DNA of 64,000 nt from Melieria omissa (GCA_963971225.1 OZ020270.1:25791123-25855122); one strand, 5' to 3'. Shown: positions 20,759-33,731, counted from the first letter of the stretch. Notes: generated by a model from the sequence alone, not told the origin. Numbers and translations: made by a program.

Positions 20759-23700
20759 TTAGACTTGTTCGTCCCGAACAAGTGCCGAGGTTCCGCTGTG
20801 ATAAGGCGCCAGGCGCTCCAAATGGACTACCTTCAGCTTAGCGCCTTTATTGCTGCAACGTTGAATCCTGTATACCACGTCGTTTATCCTAGTCACGACT
20901 TCGTAAGGTCCTTCCCATGACGCTTGCAGTTTCGGAGACAAACCTTTCCTCCGCTGCGGGTTGTAGAGCATTACTAGATCGCCTTCTTGGAACCCTGCTG
21001 AGTTGGCCCGTAGATCATATCTGGCTTTCGCCTTATCGCTGACCAGTTTGGTGCGGCTCCTTATAAACTGGTGAATTTCCTCCAGTTCCGCCCGCTTATT
21101 GGCCACGTAGTCCGTCTTAGCGCCTCCCGTCGTGCTGACTACCCGAACTTCAAGTCAGCGGGTAACCGCAACTCTGTGCCGAACACTGCTCGGGCTGGAG
21201 TGAGTGATGTCGTGTCGTGCGGGGCTGACCTATACGCCATCAGGAACAGGGGGATATGCGTGTCCCAATCCTTTTGATTCCTGCCTACCACTTTCCGCAG
21301 GTATTCCTCCAGTGTCCGGTTAAAGCGTTCCACCATGCCGTCGGACTGTGGGTGCAAAGGAGTGGTACGCGTTTTCTTTATCCCCAGCAGCTCACACACT
21401 TCCTTGAATACCGCAGACTCGAAATTCCGGCCTTGATCGGAGTGCAACTCCAACGGAACTCCGAACCTGGCTACCCAGTTGTTTACCAGCTTCTCCGAGA
21501 TCGTAGTGGCCTCCTGGTTAGGAATAGGGTACACTTCGGGCCATTTGCTGAAGTAATCCATTACCACCAGCACATATTTGTTGCCTTGAGTGCTAGTTGG
21601 GAATGGGCAATCCGCTCGAAGGGCGCTTCCACGTTGTACTGCTGCATGCGGCCTCGAGATTTTCTTGTCGGCCCTTTCGCGGCTGAACATCGGTCGCAGC
21701 TCTTAATCCACTCGGCTACAGACTCCTGACATACTACCCAGTAGAATCGTCTTTTTATTTTGGCGACGGTTTTGGTGATGCCCAGGTGCCCTCCACTGGA
21801 GTCGTTATGGTATGCCTCGATCACCTCGTTGATTCTGCATTTCGGCACTACCATTAGGGAGTTGCTGGTCCGACCATCCGCGCTCTCCCATTCGCGGTAC
21901 AGGCATCCTTCTTTCAGCCGCAGACTTTTCCACTGTGCCCAGTAAGCCTTAGCGATCGGGGTTTCACCGGCCATCTCCTGCTAGTCTGGACGTGCGCCTT
22001 GCTCCTTGCCTTCGATGATTTTTGCAAGATCCGCATCCTCACACTGGTCCTTTTGTAGCCTCTCCGCTGACCACTCTTCCTCTGGCATAACACTTACCAA
22101 CCGGATGTCCACTATCTGTTCTTTGCTTTCGGCTCGCGAGCACGGCCTGCATTCGACTTTGCACGGACGGCGTGACAAGGCATCGGCATTTCCATGGCTA
22201 CTGCCCTTGCGATGCTCTATCGTGTAGTCGTAGCTCTGCAGACGCTCGATCCACCGCGCCAATTGCCCTTAAGGATCCTTAAAGTTCAGCAGCCATCTCA
22301 ATGCCGCATGATCTGTGCGCAGGCGAAACCTTTGTCCATACAGATATTTGTGGAAGTGTTTTACGCAGTCCAATACCGCCAGCAGTTCTCTCCGTGTCAC
22401 ACAATAGTTGCGTTCCGGTTTCGATAGAACCCTACTGTAGTACGCTATCACTTGTTCCTGGCCGTCTATTATCTGTGATAGCACACCGCCAATACTATTC
22501 CCGCTTGCATCTGTATCCAGCACAAACATCTCCCCAGGTACGGGGAAGGCCAGAATTGGAGCACTGCACAGTTTTTCCTTCAGACGTGCAAAAGCCTATT
22601 CCTGCTCCTCGTTCCACGCGAAGGCTTGATTCTTTTTCGTCAGTTTGTGCAAGCTGCTGGCTATGTTCGCGAATCCCGGAACAAATCGGCGGTAGTATGT
22701 GCACAGGCCCAGGAAACTGCGGATTTCGTGTAGATTGCGTGGCCGGGGCCACTCCTTCACTGCCGTGATTTTGCCTTCATCCGTATGTACTCCGCGGGCG
22801 GAGACCGTATGACCCAGATACTTGACCTCCTTTTGGAACAGCGAGCACTTCTTTGGGTTGAGTTTAAGCCCGGCTTCTCGTATCCGCTCGCATACCTCCT
22901 AAAGCTTTCCCAGGTAGTCGTCGAAGTTTTTACCCATCACGATGATGTCGTCGAGGTACACCAGACACGTCCGCCAATGCAGCCCTCTTAGCACGCGTTC
23001 CATTAGCCGCTCGAATGTTGCTGGTGCGTTGCAGAGTCCAAACGGCATGACGGTGAACTGCCACAAACCATCGCCAACACTGAAAGCCGTTTTCTCCTTG
23101 TCCTTGTCTGCAAGCTCTACCTGCCAATAGCCGCTGCGTAAGTCGAGCGTGGAGAACCACTGTGTGCCTGACAATGTGTCCAGGGTGTCATCGATACGAG
23201 GTAGTGGATAACTGTCCTACGTGGTCACATCATTGAGCTTTCGATAGTCCACACAAAACCGGGTACTGCCATCCTTTTTCTTGACTAGCACGACCGGCGA
23301 GCACCAGGGGCCCGAAGAAGGCTCTATGACCTTCTCTTTCTGCATGTTTTCGATCAAATTTGTGACCTCTTCCCTCTTGGCCAGAGGAACTCGTCTTGGC
23401 GGTTGGCGAATTGGTTTTGCACTTCCGGTGTCGATGTTGTGCTTCACTATGGCCGTTCTTCCGCCTGCTTCTACAGCAAATATTGACCCATAGTGCTGCA
23501 GGAGAGACCTCACCTTCTGTTTCCGCTTGGCCGTCAACTCGCTGCTCCACTGGTTCTCTTGCGGTATGGCGTCCATGTTAAAACTGCTCTTCTTATTACC
23601 TCCAGGTGGGCTACTCTCGCAATTGACCACTGCTACAGCTTCCTTACACTCGCCAATTACCTCATCTTTCCCGACATATCTGGGTGCATTCAGGGGGTTC

Positions 23701-24340
23701 AGTATTCTGACTGGTATTCTGCCATTCTTAGGTTCCACTAATGTACGTCCGATGATGATGTTGTCGTGTCCTTGTTTCGGTGCTTCTACAACCCACAGCC
23801 GACTCGTCCCATCGTCCTCGTCCACCTTTGCCCACACAATCGCCTCAGAATTCGCTGGTATCCTCCTGTGTTGACACGATACAACCTTCCTTACCGCCAC
23901 GCTTCGCTCATAGCTGGTGTGCAGCGGGAATTCAACGTTGGCATATCTCAGCACATTTTCCTTCAGGTCCACCGTAAAACCGTGCCTAATCATGAAATCC
24001 ACGCCGATAATCACGTCGTCCATTATATCCGCGACGATGAACTCATGTTCCAGGCTGCTGGTGCCGATAGCAATCGTTTTTGTAACTTTCCCTCTCACCG
24101 GCGCGCGCTCGCCAGTCGCAGTCCGCAGCTGTATGCCGTGCAGCGGTTCCCAGTTCTTCAGCAGCTTCCTTTTTATGATCGAATATGACGCTCCAGTATC
24201 CAGTGTCAACACGAACACCTTTCCATCTATCCTTCCTTCAATTGTCAAGCTGCTGGGCTGTCGTTTCAGCTGTGAGACAAGGATGGTGGGGCGGCAGATT
24301 GTGGGGATCAGCTCACGCCCCTTTGGGCTGACCCGTTTTA
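20759..24340 (-). pseudogene. pol: gypsy pol, copy 2, inactivated
   Basis: Same domains and inherited lesions as copy 1: TAG in RT (23217-23219), TAG after the connection region, TAA after RNase H (22269-22271), TAG at 21981-21983, the 16-bp integrase deletion and the 1-base deletion before the integrase C-terminus. In addition it has an in-frame TAG in RT just downstream of YLDD (reading GKL then stop, 22899-22901) that copy 3 shares and copy 1 lacks. Confidence 0.92.
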
Positions 24341-25784
24341 GTTTAACAACTCGCCGTCCTCAGCCCTGCGATTGTTGACTGGGCCTCGATTGTCAGTATT
24401 CCTCGCTCCAGGCGATTGCGATCGGGTACGGGAACGCCTCTTCAGTTGGCGGCAGTCTCGTGATATGTGGCCCTGCTTGCCACATACCCAGCAAACAACT
24501 TTAGAGGAGACCACTCGTGGCCTGCCCGGTATCTCAGAGCTTATGGCCTGGATCGGAATGTCGTTGTTCGCCTGAATCCGGCGTATCCTTGCAGGTGCAT
24601 ACCGAGTGCTCCCAATCCATGCCGCTTCATATGTCATCGCGCTGGTCACCGTCTCCTTAAATGTCGGCTTGCCCATCATCAACGCACTGCGACGTGTTTT
24701 TGGATCATGAAGACCTTCAATAAACGACTCAATCTTCATCCTCTCGAGATCATCAGCACCAACTTTTGGGTAGCACAACTGTACGAGCCGCTCAATGTCT
24801 GCAGCGCCTCGTTGGCTCTTTGCTTGCGGTTCCTCAGCTCACAGTAGTATAGCGTATAGTTGTCCTCGTCACTATACTTCGCTGCCAACGCTCTCATGAT
24901 GGCACCGTAATCACTTCTTAAACATTCTGGAACTGATTTGATTACCTCCGCCGCAGGACCTTTCAGCGCCAGTGCCAACCTCCGCTCTTTCCTGATATCT
25001 ATCCACTGATTTTCCAAAGCAGCCAAGTCGAATTGCAATTTGAATGTAGCGAACGGCGCAGCACCATCATAAGTAGGCACTTCTGTTCCGGCAGCAAAAC
25101 CGTCCTGAACCGGTGGCAAACATTCTCGTGGCTGTACCTCTCGAAGCCGTTCGTCTATCTCTCTGTGCATCGAGTCTTCCAGACTGTCAACTCGTTTGTT
25201 CAGGGACTCATCCAGGTTGTCAACTCGTCTGTTCAGGGATTCACCCATTTCGTCAACTCGTTTGTCCCAATTGTCCATTCGCGTCTCGAGATGCTCAACT
25301 TTCACGTTCAGCCTATTGGAAATTTCCTCCACCTTCTTCTCTACGCGCGTAGAATTTTCCGCCATTTCTCGATTTGCAGTCTCGACTTTTGCCGAAATTT
25401 CGAGATTCGTAGTTTCCAGCTTCGCTGACATTTGTGCCGCCAATCGCGATTTTCATTTTCCATTTTGGCTGCCATTTCACGGTTGGAAGTCTCGAACATG
25501 CCTTTTATTGCAATCATTAGCTGGCTCATGTCCAATGCTTGCAGTGGCGCGGCCTCTGCAGCCGTACTTTGCATCGACGCAGCACCCGCAGGCGATTCCT
25601 CCACTTTGGCCGACGCCTCCTGCTCCTGCGTTCCGAACTCGTGCGCAGCCCAATCGATGCCTCGTGATTCACACGCCTCTCGCAAGCGCAGCTGCAATTC
25701 CACTTTTCCGCCAGCAGTCGGCAAATTCCAGGCAGCCAGCTCCTTTTTCAGCTGGTCTATCTTCAGCAGCTCGAGTTTAACCAT
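24338..25784 (-). pseudogene. gag: gypsy gag, copy 2
   Basis: As copy 1, but the codon that is TAA there is CAA here, so coiled coil and capsid-like region are open from 25443 to the frameshift near 24770. Remaining lesions: the frameshift at the shortened coiled-coil repeat (~25435) and the 13-bp deletion. The CCHC knuckle and the GTTAAAC signal (24347-24341) are intact. Confidence 0.9.
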
Positions 25785-26149
25785 GTCCGTGCTTTTATTT
25801 AGTTATTTATTTTTTTTTGTTTATTTTCAATTTTCCACAATCCCACTAATAATTAATAATTGATTGGCACGACAGCCCGCTTACGCGAGACTAAGGCCTA
25901 GCTTCCCGCAACCACCCGTGTTGTGCGTGTGAATTTTGTACGCGGGTGGAAGGGACCTACAGTTTTATGCCGGTTCCGAACGGCAGATTGGGAGCTTTTT
26001 CATAGGCAATGTTTTACTCTCAGAGGTTTGCCATTTCCAGCTGAGAGGACAGCCGCCGAAAGAGAAAACGAGTTTCCCGTTATTTGTTTTAGGTGTTACT
26101 ACATGCAGAATTCGAACTAGCGTCGCTCTGCATGCGACTCGACTCCACA

Positions 26150-26167
26150 ATCCCACTTCTGACACCA
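26150..26167 (-). other. Primer-binding site, tRNA-Leu type (copy 2)
   Basis: Identical 18-base match to a tRNA-Leu(CAA) 3' end as in copy 1, followed by a truncated 5' LTR at 26170. Confidence 0.85.
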
Positions 26168-27234
26168 AATGTTACGAATGCTAGTGGGCTAAAAGTGGGT
26201 AGTCAAAATCAGACTGACTCGCTGCGGCGCACCCGGCTGCCTTTTATACCTGTCCGGCCATTGCGCAGATCGTTCTCGCACATTCCGGAGTGGACTAAAG
26301 GTTTCCATGATGATCGCGGTGGTACTGAAAAGCATAGTGCATTATGACTTAAGTGCAAAACCCCGATGTCTGGTCTTGTTGAAAGCAAATAAGTTGTTTA
26401 AATAAAACATATATTTTTGCGCATATCGTTGTTAGTGGTTTATTTAATGGTAATGGATGTCTTTGTTTAGTGCACTGTGCTTTTCACTACCACTAAATAA
26501 ATTTTAGTGGTAGCTGAATTTTTTCCACTAATCACTGATCTTTATTTAGTGGTAGTGCAATTTTCTTCCACTCATTTTTTTTTAGTGGTACTTTTTACCA
26601 CTGCCATTAAATTCAATTATTAGTGTAATATGTCTACAAAAAACAATATCAAAAACAAAATAATCAACAAGTGAACAACAAGTGAACTCAAAGTCAAACG
26701 ACACTCACATCAAAACAAAAACAAACATAGTTACACAAAAACAAAATACGAAGGAAAAAGTGACAAACAAATACACAAACATATTGTTACGAATACTAAG
26801 TCTAGTGGGCTTTTACGTATCTCTGGATTGTGTAATTTGAAAATAAAACACAGTCAGTTTCTTAAACGCAGACAATAAAATAAACCAACAGTCACTTTAT
26901 TATTCACACTTTTCGGTTCGTACACTTAAGTATTTGCTTAATTACTCCGTGTGGCAACTTCACTTGTCAAAACCAGACTGACTCGCTGCGCCGCATCCGG
27001 CTGCCTTTTATACCTGTCAGGCCATCGCGCAGATCGTTCTCGCACATTCCGGAGTGGACTAAAAGTTTCCATCACTACCAGGTTGGACTAAAAGTTATTA
27101 TCGCGGCCGTCGTTGCCAGATTGGAATAAAAGTTATTATCGCGGCCGTCGTTGCCACATTGAATTATGGCACGGCGCGAAGCGGCAGGGTTGCTTTGCAC
27201 AGCGACAGACTGTCTTCGTTACACTGCCCACCAC

Positions 27235-30200
27235 TTAGACTTGTTCGTCCCGAACAAGTGCCGAGGTTCCGCTGTGATAAGGCGCCAGGCGCTCCAAATG
27301 GACTACCTTCAGCTTAGCGCCTTTATTGCTGCAACGTTGAATCCTGTATACCACGTCGTTTATCCTAGTCACGACTTCGTAAGGTCCCTTCCGTTTCGGA
27401 GACAAACCTTTCCTCCGCTGCGGGTTGTAGAGCATTACTAGATCGCCTTCTTGGAACCCTGCTGAGTTGGCCCGTAGATCATATCTGGCTTTCGCCTTAT
27501 CGCTGACCAGTTTGGTGCGGCTCCTTATAAACTGGTGAATTTCCTCCAGTTCCGCCCGCTTATTGGCCACGTAGTCCGTCTTAGCGCCTCCCGTCGTGCT
27601 GACTACCCGAACTTCAAGTCAGCGGGTAACCGCAACTCTGTGCCGAACACTGCTCGGGCTGGAGTGAGTGATGTCGTGTCGTGCGGGGCTGACCTATACG
27701 CCATCAGGAACAGGGGGATATGCGTGTCCCAATCCTTTTGATTCCTGCCTACCACTTTCCGCAGGTATTCCTCCAGTGTCCGGTTAAAGCGTTCCACCAT
27801 GCCGTCGGACTGTGGGTGCAAAGGAGTGGTACGCGTTTTCTTTATCCCCAGCAGCTCACACACTTCCTTGAATACCGCAGACTCGAAATTCCGGCCTTGA
27901 TCGAAGTGCAACTCCAACGGAACTCCGAACCTGGCTACCCAGTTGTTTACCAGCTTCTCCGAGATCGTAGTGGCCTCCTGGTTAGGAATAGGGTACACTT
28001 CGGGCCATTTGCTGAAGTAATCCATTACCACCAGCACATATTTGTTGCCTTGAGTGCTAGTTGGGAATGGGCAATCCGCTCGAAGGGCGCTCCCACGTTG
28101 TACTGCTGCATGCGGCCTCGAGATTTTCTTGTCGGCCCTTTCGCGGCTGAACATCGGTCGCAGCTCTTAATCCACTCGGCTACAGACTCCTGACATACTA
28201 CCCAGTAGAATCGTCTTTTTATTTTGGCGACGGTTTTGGTGATGCCCAGGTGCCCTCCACTGGAGTCGTTATGGTATGCCTCGATCACCTCGTTGATTCT
28301 GCATTTCGGCACTACCATTAGGGAGTTGCTGGTCCGACCATCCGCGCTCTCCCATTCGCGGTACAGGCATCCTTCTTTCAGCCGCAGACTTTTCCACTGT
28401 GCCCAGTAAGCCTTAGCGATCGGGGTTTCACCGGCCATCTCCTGCTAGTCTGGACGTACGCCTTGCTCCTTGCCTTCGATGATTTTTGCAAGATCCGCAT
28501 CCTCACACTGGTCCTTTTGTAGCCTCTCCGCTGACCACTCTTCCTCTGGCATAACACTTACCAACCGGATGTCCACTATCTGTTCTTTGCTTTCGGCTCG
28601 CGAGCACGGCCTGCATTCGACTTTGCACGGACGGCGTGACAAGGCATCGGCATTTCCATGGCTACTGCCCTTGCGATGCTCTATCGTGTAGTCGTAGCTC
28701 TGCAGACGCTCGATCCACCGCGCCAATTGCCCTTAAGGATCCTTAAAGTTCAGCAGCCATCTCAATGCCGCATGATCTGTGCGCAGGCGAAACCTTTGTC
28801 CATACAGATATTTGTGGAAGTGTTTTACGCAGTCCAATACCGCCAGCAGTTCTCTCCGTGTCACACAATAGTTGCGTTCCGGTTTCGATAGAACCCTACT
28901 GTAGTACGCTATCACTTGTTCCTGGCCGTCTATTATCTGTGATAGCACACCGCCAATACTATTCCCGCTTGCATCTGTATCCAGCACAAACATCTCCCCA
29001 GGCACGGGGAAGGCCAGAATTGGAGCACTGCACAGTTTTTCCTTCAGACGTGCAAAAGCCTATTCCTGCTCCTCGTTCCACGCGAAGGCTTGATTCTTTT
29101 TCGTCAGTTTGTGCAAGCTGCTGGCTATGTTCGCGAATCCCGGAACAAATCGGCGGTAGTATGTGCACAGGCCCAGGAAACTGCGGAGTTCGTGTAGATT
29201 GCGTGGCCGGGGCCACTCCTTCACTGCCGTGATTTTGCCTTCATCCGTATGTACTCCGCGGGCGGAAACCGTATGACCCAGATACTTGACCTCCTTTTGG
29301 AACAGCGAGCACTTCTTTGGGTTGAGTTTAAGCCCGGCTTCTCGTATCCGCTCGCATACCTCCTAAAGCTTTCCCAGGTAGTCGTCGAAGTTTTTACCCA
29401 TCACGATGATGTCGTCGAGGTACACCAGACACGTCCGCCAATGCAGCCCTCTTAGCACGCGTTCCATTAGCCGCTCGAATGTTGCTGGTGCGTTGCAGAG
29501 TCCAAACGGCATGACGGTGAACTGCCACAAACCATCGCCAACACTGAAAGCCGTTTTCTCCTTGTCCTTGTCTGCAAGCTCTACCTGCCAATAGCCGCTG
29601 CGTAAGTCGAGCGTGGAGAACCACTGTGTGCCTGACAATGTGTCCAGGGTGTCATCGATACGAGGTAGTGGATAACTGTCCTACGTGGTCACATCATTGA
29701 GCTTTCGATAGTCCACACAAAACCGGGTACTGCCATCCTTTTTCTTGACTAGCACGACCGGCGAGCACCAGGGGCCCGAAGAAGGCTCTATGACCTTCTC
29801 TTTCTGCATGTTTTCGATCAAATTTGTGACCTCTTCCCTCTTGGCCAGAGGAACTGGTCTTGGCGGTTGGCGAATTGGTTTTGCACTTCCGGTGTCGATG
29901 TTGTGCTTCACTATGGCCGTTCTTCCGCCTGCTTCTACAGCAAATATTGACCCATAGTGCTGCAGGAGAGACCTCACCTTCTGTTTCCGCTTGGCCGTCA
30001 ACTCGCTGCTCCACTGGTTCTCTTGCGGTATGGCGTCCATGTTAAAACTGCTCTTCTTATTACCTCCAGGTGGGCTACTCTCGCAATTGACCACTGCTAC
30101 AGCTTCCTTACACTCGCCAATTACCTCATCTTTCCCGACATATCTGGGTGCATTCAGGGGGTTCAGTATTCTGACTGGTATTCTGCCATTCTTAGGTTCC

Positions 30201-30804
30201 ACTAATGTACGTCCGATGATGATGTTGTCGTGTCCTTGTTTCGGTGCTTCTACAACCCACAGCCGACTCGTCCCATCGTCCTCGTCCACCTTTGCCCACA
30301 CACTCGCCTCAGAATTCGCTGGTATCCTCCCGTGTTGACACGACACAACCTTCCTTACCGCCAAGCTTCGCTCATAGCTGGTGTGCAGCGGGAATTCAAC
30401 GTTGGCATATCTCAGCACATTTTCCTTCAGGTCCACCGTAAAACCGTGCCTAATCATGAAATCCACGCCGATAATCACGTCGTCCATTATATCCGCGACG
30501 ATGAACTCATGTTCCAGGCTGCTGGTGCCGATAGCAATCGTTTTTGTAACTTTCCCTCTCACCGGCGCGCGCTCGCCAGTCGCAGTCCGCAGCTGTATGC
30601 CGTGCAGCGGTTCCCAGTTCTTCAGCAGCTTCCTTTTTATGATCGAATATGACGCTCCAGTATCCAGTGTCAACACTAACAACTTTCCATCTATCCTTCC
30701 TTCAATTGTCAAGCTGCTGGGCTGTCGTTTCAGCTGTGAGACAAGGATGGTGGGGCGGCAGATTGTGGGGATCAGCTCACGCCCCTTTGGGCTGACCCGT
30801 TTTA
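27235..30804 (-). pseudogene. pol: gypsy pol, copy 3, inactivated
   Basis: Same domain order and shared stops as copies 1 and 2 (TAG 29681-29683; TAA 28733-28735; 16-bp integrase deletion). Private change: a 12-bp loss near 27388 that removes four residues (QASW region) of the integrase GPY-type domain without shifting the frame. It also has HSDQ to HFDQ at the second integrase Asp motif. Confidence 0.92.
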
Positions 30805-32247
30805 GTTTAACAACTCGCCGTCCTCAGCCCTGCGATTGTTGACTGGGCCTCGATTGTCAGTATTCCTCGCTCCAGGCGATTGCGATCGGGTACGGGAACG
30901 CCTCTTCCGTTGGCGGCAGTCTCGTGATATGTGGCCCTGCTGCCACATACCCAGCAAACAACTTTAGAGGAGACCACTCGTGGCCTGCCCGGTATCTCAG
31001 AGCTTATGGCCTGGATCGGAATGTCGTTGTTCGCCTGAATCTGGCGTATCCTTGCAGGTGCATACCGAGTGCTCCCAATCCATGCCGCTTCATATGTCAT
31101 CGCGCTGGTCACCGTCTCCTTAAATGTCGGCTTGCCCATCATCAACGCACTGCGACGTGTTTTTGGATCATGAAGACCTTCAATAAACGACTCAATCTTC
31201 ATCCTCTCGAGATCATCAGCACCAACTTGTGGGTAGCACAACTGTACGAGCCGCTCAATGTCTGCAGCGCCTCGTTGGCTCTTTGCTTGCGGTTCTTCAG
31301 CTCACAGTAGTATAGCGTATAGTTGTCCTCGTCACTATACTTCGCTGCCAACGCTCTCATGATGGCACCGTAATCACTTCTTAAACATTCTGGAACTGAT
31401 TTGATTACCTCCGCCGCAGGACCTTTCAGCGCCAGTGCCAACCTCCGCTCTTTCCTGATATCTATCCACTGATTTTCCAAAGCAGCCAAGTCGAATTGCA
31501 ATTTGAATGTATCGAACGGCGCAGCACCATCATAAGTAGGCACTTCTGTTCCGGCAGCAAAACCGTCCTGAACCGGTGGCAAACATTCTCGTGGCTGTAC
31601 CTCTCGAAGCCGTTCGTCTATCTTTCTGTGCATCGAATCTTCCAGACTGTCAACTCGTTTGTTCAGGGACTCATCCAGGTTGTCAACTCGTCTGTTCAGG
31701 GATTCACCCATTTCGTCAACTCGTTTGTCCCAATTGTCCATTCGCGTCTCGAGATGCTCAACTTTCACGTTCAGCCTATTGGAAATTTCCTCCACCTTCT
31801 TCTCTACGCGCGTAGAATTTTCCGCCATTTCTCGATTTGCAGTCTCGACTTTTGCCGAAATTTCGAGATTCGTAGTTTCCAGCTTCGCTGACATTTGTGC
31901 CGCCAATCGCGATTTTCATTTTCCATTTTGGCTGCCATTTCACGGTTGGAAGTCTCGAACATGCCTTTTATTGCAATCATTAGCTGGCTCATGTCCAATG
32001 CTTGCAGTGGCGCGGCCTCTGCAGCCGTACTTTGCATCGACGCAGCACCCGCAGGCGATTCCTCCACTTTGGCCGACGCCTCCTGCTCCTGCGTTCCGAA
32101 CTCGTGCGCAGCCCAATCGATGCCTCGTGATTCACACGCCTCTCGCAAGCGCAGCTGCAATTCCACTTTTCCGCCAGCAGTCGGCAAATTCCAGGCAGCC
32201 AGCTCCTTTTTCAGCTGGTCTATCTTCAGCAGCTCGAGTTTAACCAT
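30805..32247 (-). pseudogene. gag: gypsy gag, copy 3, knuckle frameshifted
   Basis: Same architecture as copy 2. A private 1-base deletion near 30939 breaks the CCHC knuckle after CWVCG, so zinc binding and the frame leading to the GTTAAAC site (30811-30805) are lost in this copy. The start ATG is at 32247. Confidence 0.9.
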
Positions 32248-32615
32248 GTCCGTGCTTTTATTTAGTTATTTATTTTTTTTTTTTGTTTATTTTCAATTTT
32301 CCACAATCCCACTAATAATTAATAATTGATTGGCCCGACAGCCCGCTTACGCGAGACTAAGGCCTAGCTTCCCGCAACCACCCGTGTTGTGCGTGTGAAT
32401 TTTGTACGCGGGTGGAAGGGACCTACAGTTTTATGCCGGTTCCGAACGGCAGATTGGGAGCTTTTTCATAGGCAATGTTTTACTCTCAGAGGTTTGCCAT
32501 TTCCAGCTGAGAGGACAGCCGCCGAAAGAGAAAACGAGTTTCCCGTTATTTGTTTTAGGTGTTACTACATGCAGAATTCGAACTAGCGTCGCTCTGCATG
32601 CGACTCGACTCCACA

Positions 32616-32633
32616 ATCCCACTTCTGACACCA
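32616..32633 (-). other. Primer-binding site, tRNA-Leu type (copy 3)
   Basis: Same 18-base tRNA-Leu match, two bases from the 5' LTR that begins at 32636. Confidence 0.85.
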
Positions 32634-32635
32634 AA

Positions 32636-32939
32636 TGTTACGAATGCTAGTGGGCTAAAAGTGGGTAGTCAAAATCAGACTGACTCGCTGCGGCGCACCC
32701 GGCTGCCTTTTATACCTGTCCGGCCATTGCGCAGATCGTTCTCGCACATTCCGGAGTGGACTAAAGGTTTCCATGATGATCGCGGCCATCATTGCCAGGT
32801 TGGACTAAAAGTTGGCATCATTGCCAGGTTGGCCTAAAAGTTTCCCTTATTATCGCGGCCGTCGTTGCCAGATTGAATTATAGCACGGCGCGTAGCGACA
32901 GGGTTGCTTTGCACAGCGACAGACTGTCTTATCGTTACA
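32636..32939 (-). repeat. 5' LTR of gypsy copy 3
   Basis: 304 bp; it has the ~150-bp deletion of R/U5-side sequence seen in copies 1 and 2, but a full U3 with GGTTGGACTAAAAG repeats. TATA and TCAGT are present. The two LTRs of this insertion are thus of unequal length (439 versus 304 bp). Confidence 0.88.
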
Positions 32940-32943
32940 ATAT

Positions 32944-33731
32944 GTTTTTTCTTTTTAATTGTTTATTTTCTCATTGTTTTGTTATTTTGTGATGAATATG
33001 ACAAAACAAATGTATTTGTAATAGTTCCGTTTGTTACTTAAAAAAATAGACTGTGTTTTCGATTGAATTCATGCGTGTTATGTTTTTCTATGATTAATCG
33101 CCATCGGCCAATTCTCGCCCTGCTAGCCAATTAATCGGCATCGCCCATCATGTACCAATTCCAGTTTTAAGCAAAATTTTAAATACAAATTCCAACCAAT
33201 AATTATTTGTGGTGAATATATATGCCAGGCAGAGTTGTTTTTGCAGAGTAAACGAAATAAATTTAAATTTGATTAAAAATTTGCTGAAAACCAACTAATT
33301 TGTGAGAATTTGGTTTAATTATCTTTTCCCCGGTGGTACCAACATAAACAGTCAGCTCTTCATATATACACTCGTATTATATTACATTTAAGCAATTCAT
33401 GGAAACCAAAGTTTTTTCAGTAGTTTTCACGTACCCGCAATACCGCCACTAGTGTACCTATTCACCACAGAGGCCAATTTTATACGTGAAGCATGCAAGG
33501 TTTATAGCATGATACAAAAATAGAAGGTAGAACCGCTGTCAATTGTTTTGCCACTAAACGTGCTTATTGACGTTTTTCGTATTTTGTCAAAAGCTTGACC
33601 CGTGGTGCCTTTTCGATGTAATATTAAATTAGAAATATTTAAGGTTCTTGGAATATTAAGATCTTTTTTAGAATAAACACGGAATAGACATTTCACTGTG
33701 ACTAATACATTTTGGGAGAAAGTTTAAATAT
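32944..33731. repeat. No gene; second copy of the diverged dispersed repeat (~33190-33500)
   Basis: AT-rich right flank of the gypsy array. It contains the partner of ~6480-6800. No coding evidence. ATAT at 33728-33731 starts the next LTR's target duplication. Confidence 0.5.

Larger units (their letters stand above)
20309..26319 (-). mobile_element. Ty3/gypsy retrotransposon, copy 2 (unit 2)
   Basis: Same layout as copy 1: 3' LTR 20309-20747, PPT 20748-20758, pol, gag, PBS 26150-26167, truncated 5' LTR 26170-26319. It differs from copy 1 by few substitutions. It shares with copy 3 a stop in RT (near 22901) and an ATG substitution in the codon region before the PBS (ACATGCAG), which copy 1 lacks; so copies 2 and 3 are closest relatives. 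Confidence 0.93.
13367..32785. repeat. Tandem array of three ~6.47-kb units
   Basis: Units: 13367-19842 (6476 bp), 19843-26319 (6477 bp) and 26320-32785 (6466 bp). Each begins TGGTACTGAAAAGC inside the foldback element and ends GATGATCGCGG inside the right-hand LTR. Both internal joins are identical at the base level and share at most one base of homology. Units differ by scattered substitutions, one poly-A length change and a short deletion in unit 3. Each unit holds one minus-strand gypsy element. Confidence 0.95.
26785..32939 (-). mobile_element. Ty3/gypsy retrotransposon, copy 3 (unit 3)
   Basis: 3' LTR 26785-27223, PPT 27224-27234, pol, gag, PBS 32616-32633, 5' LTR 32636-32939. Only here does the 5' LTR run to its natural end, ATCGTTACA, followed by ATAT (32940-32943). 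That ATAT pairs with the one at 13828-13831 before copy 1, so the array's outer edges are those of a single insertion. Confidence 0.93.

Noticed and set aside
13367..32785. Three independent gypsy insertions
   Set aside because: Inner copies lack target duplications, their flanks are identical, and the 5' LTRs of copies 1 and 2 end at the same internal base.
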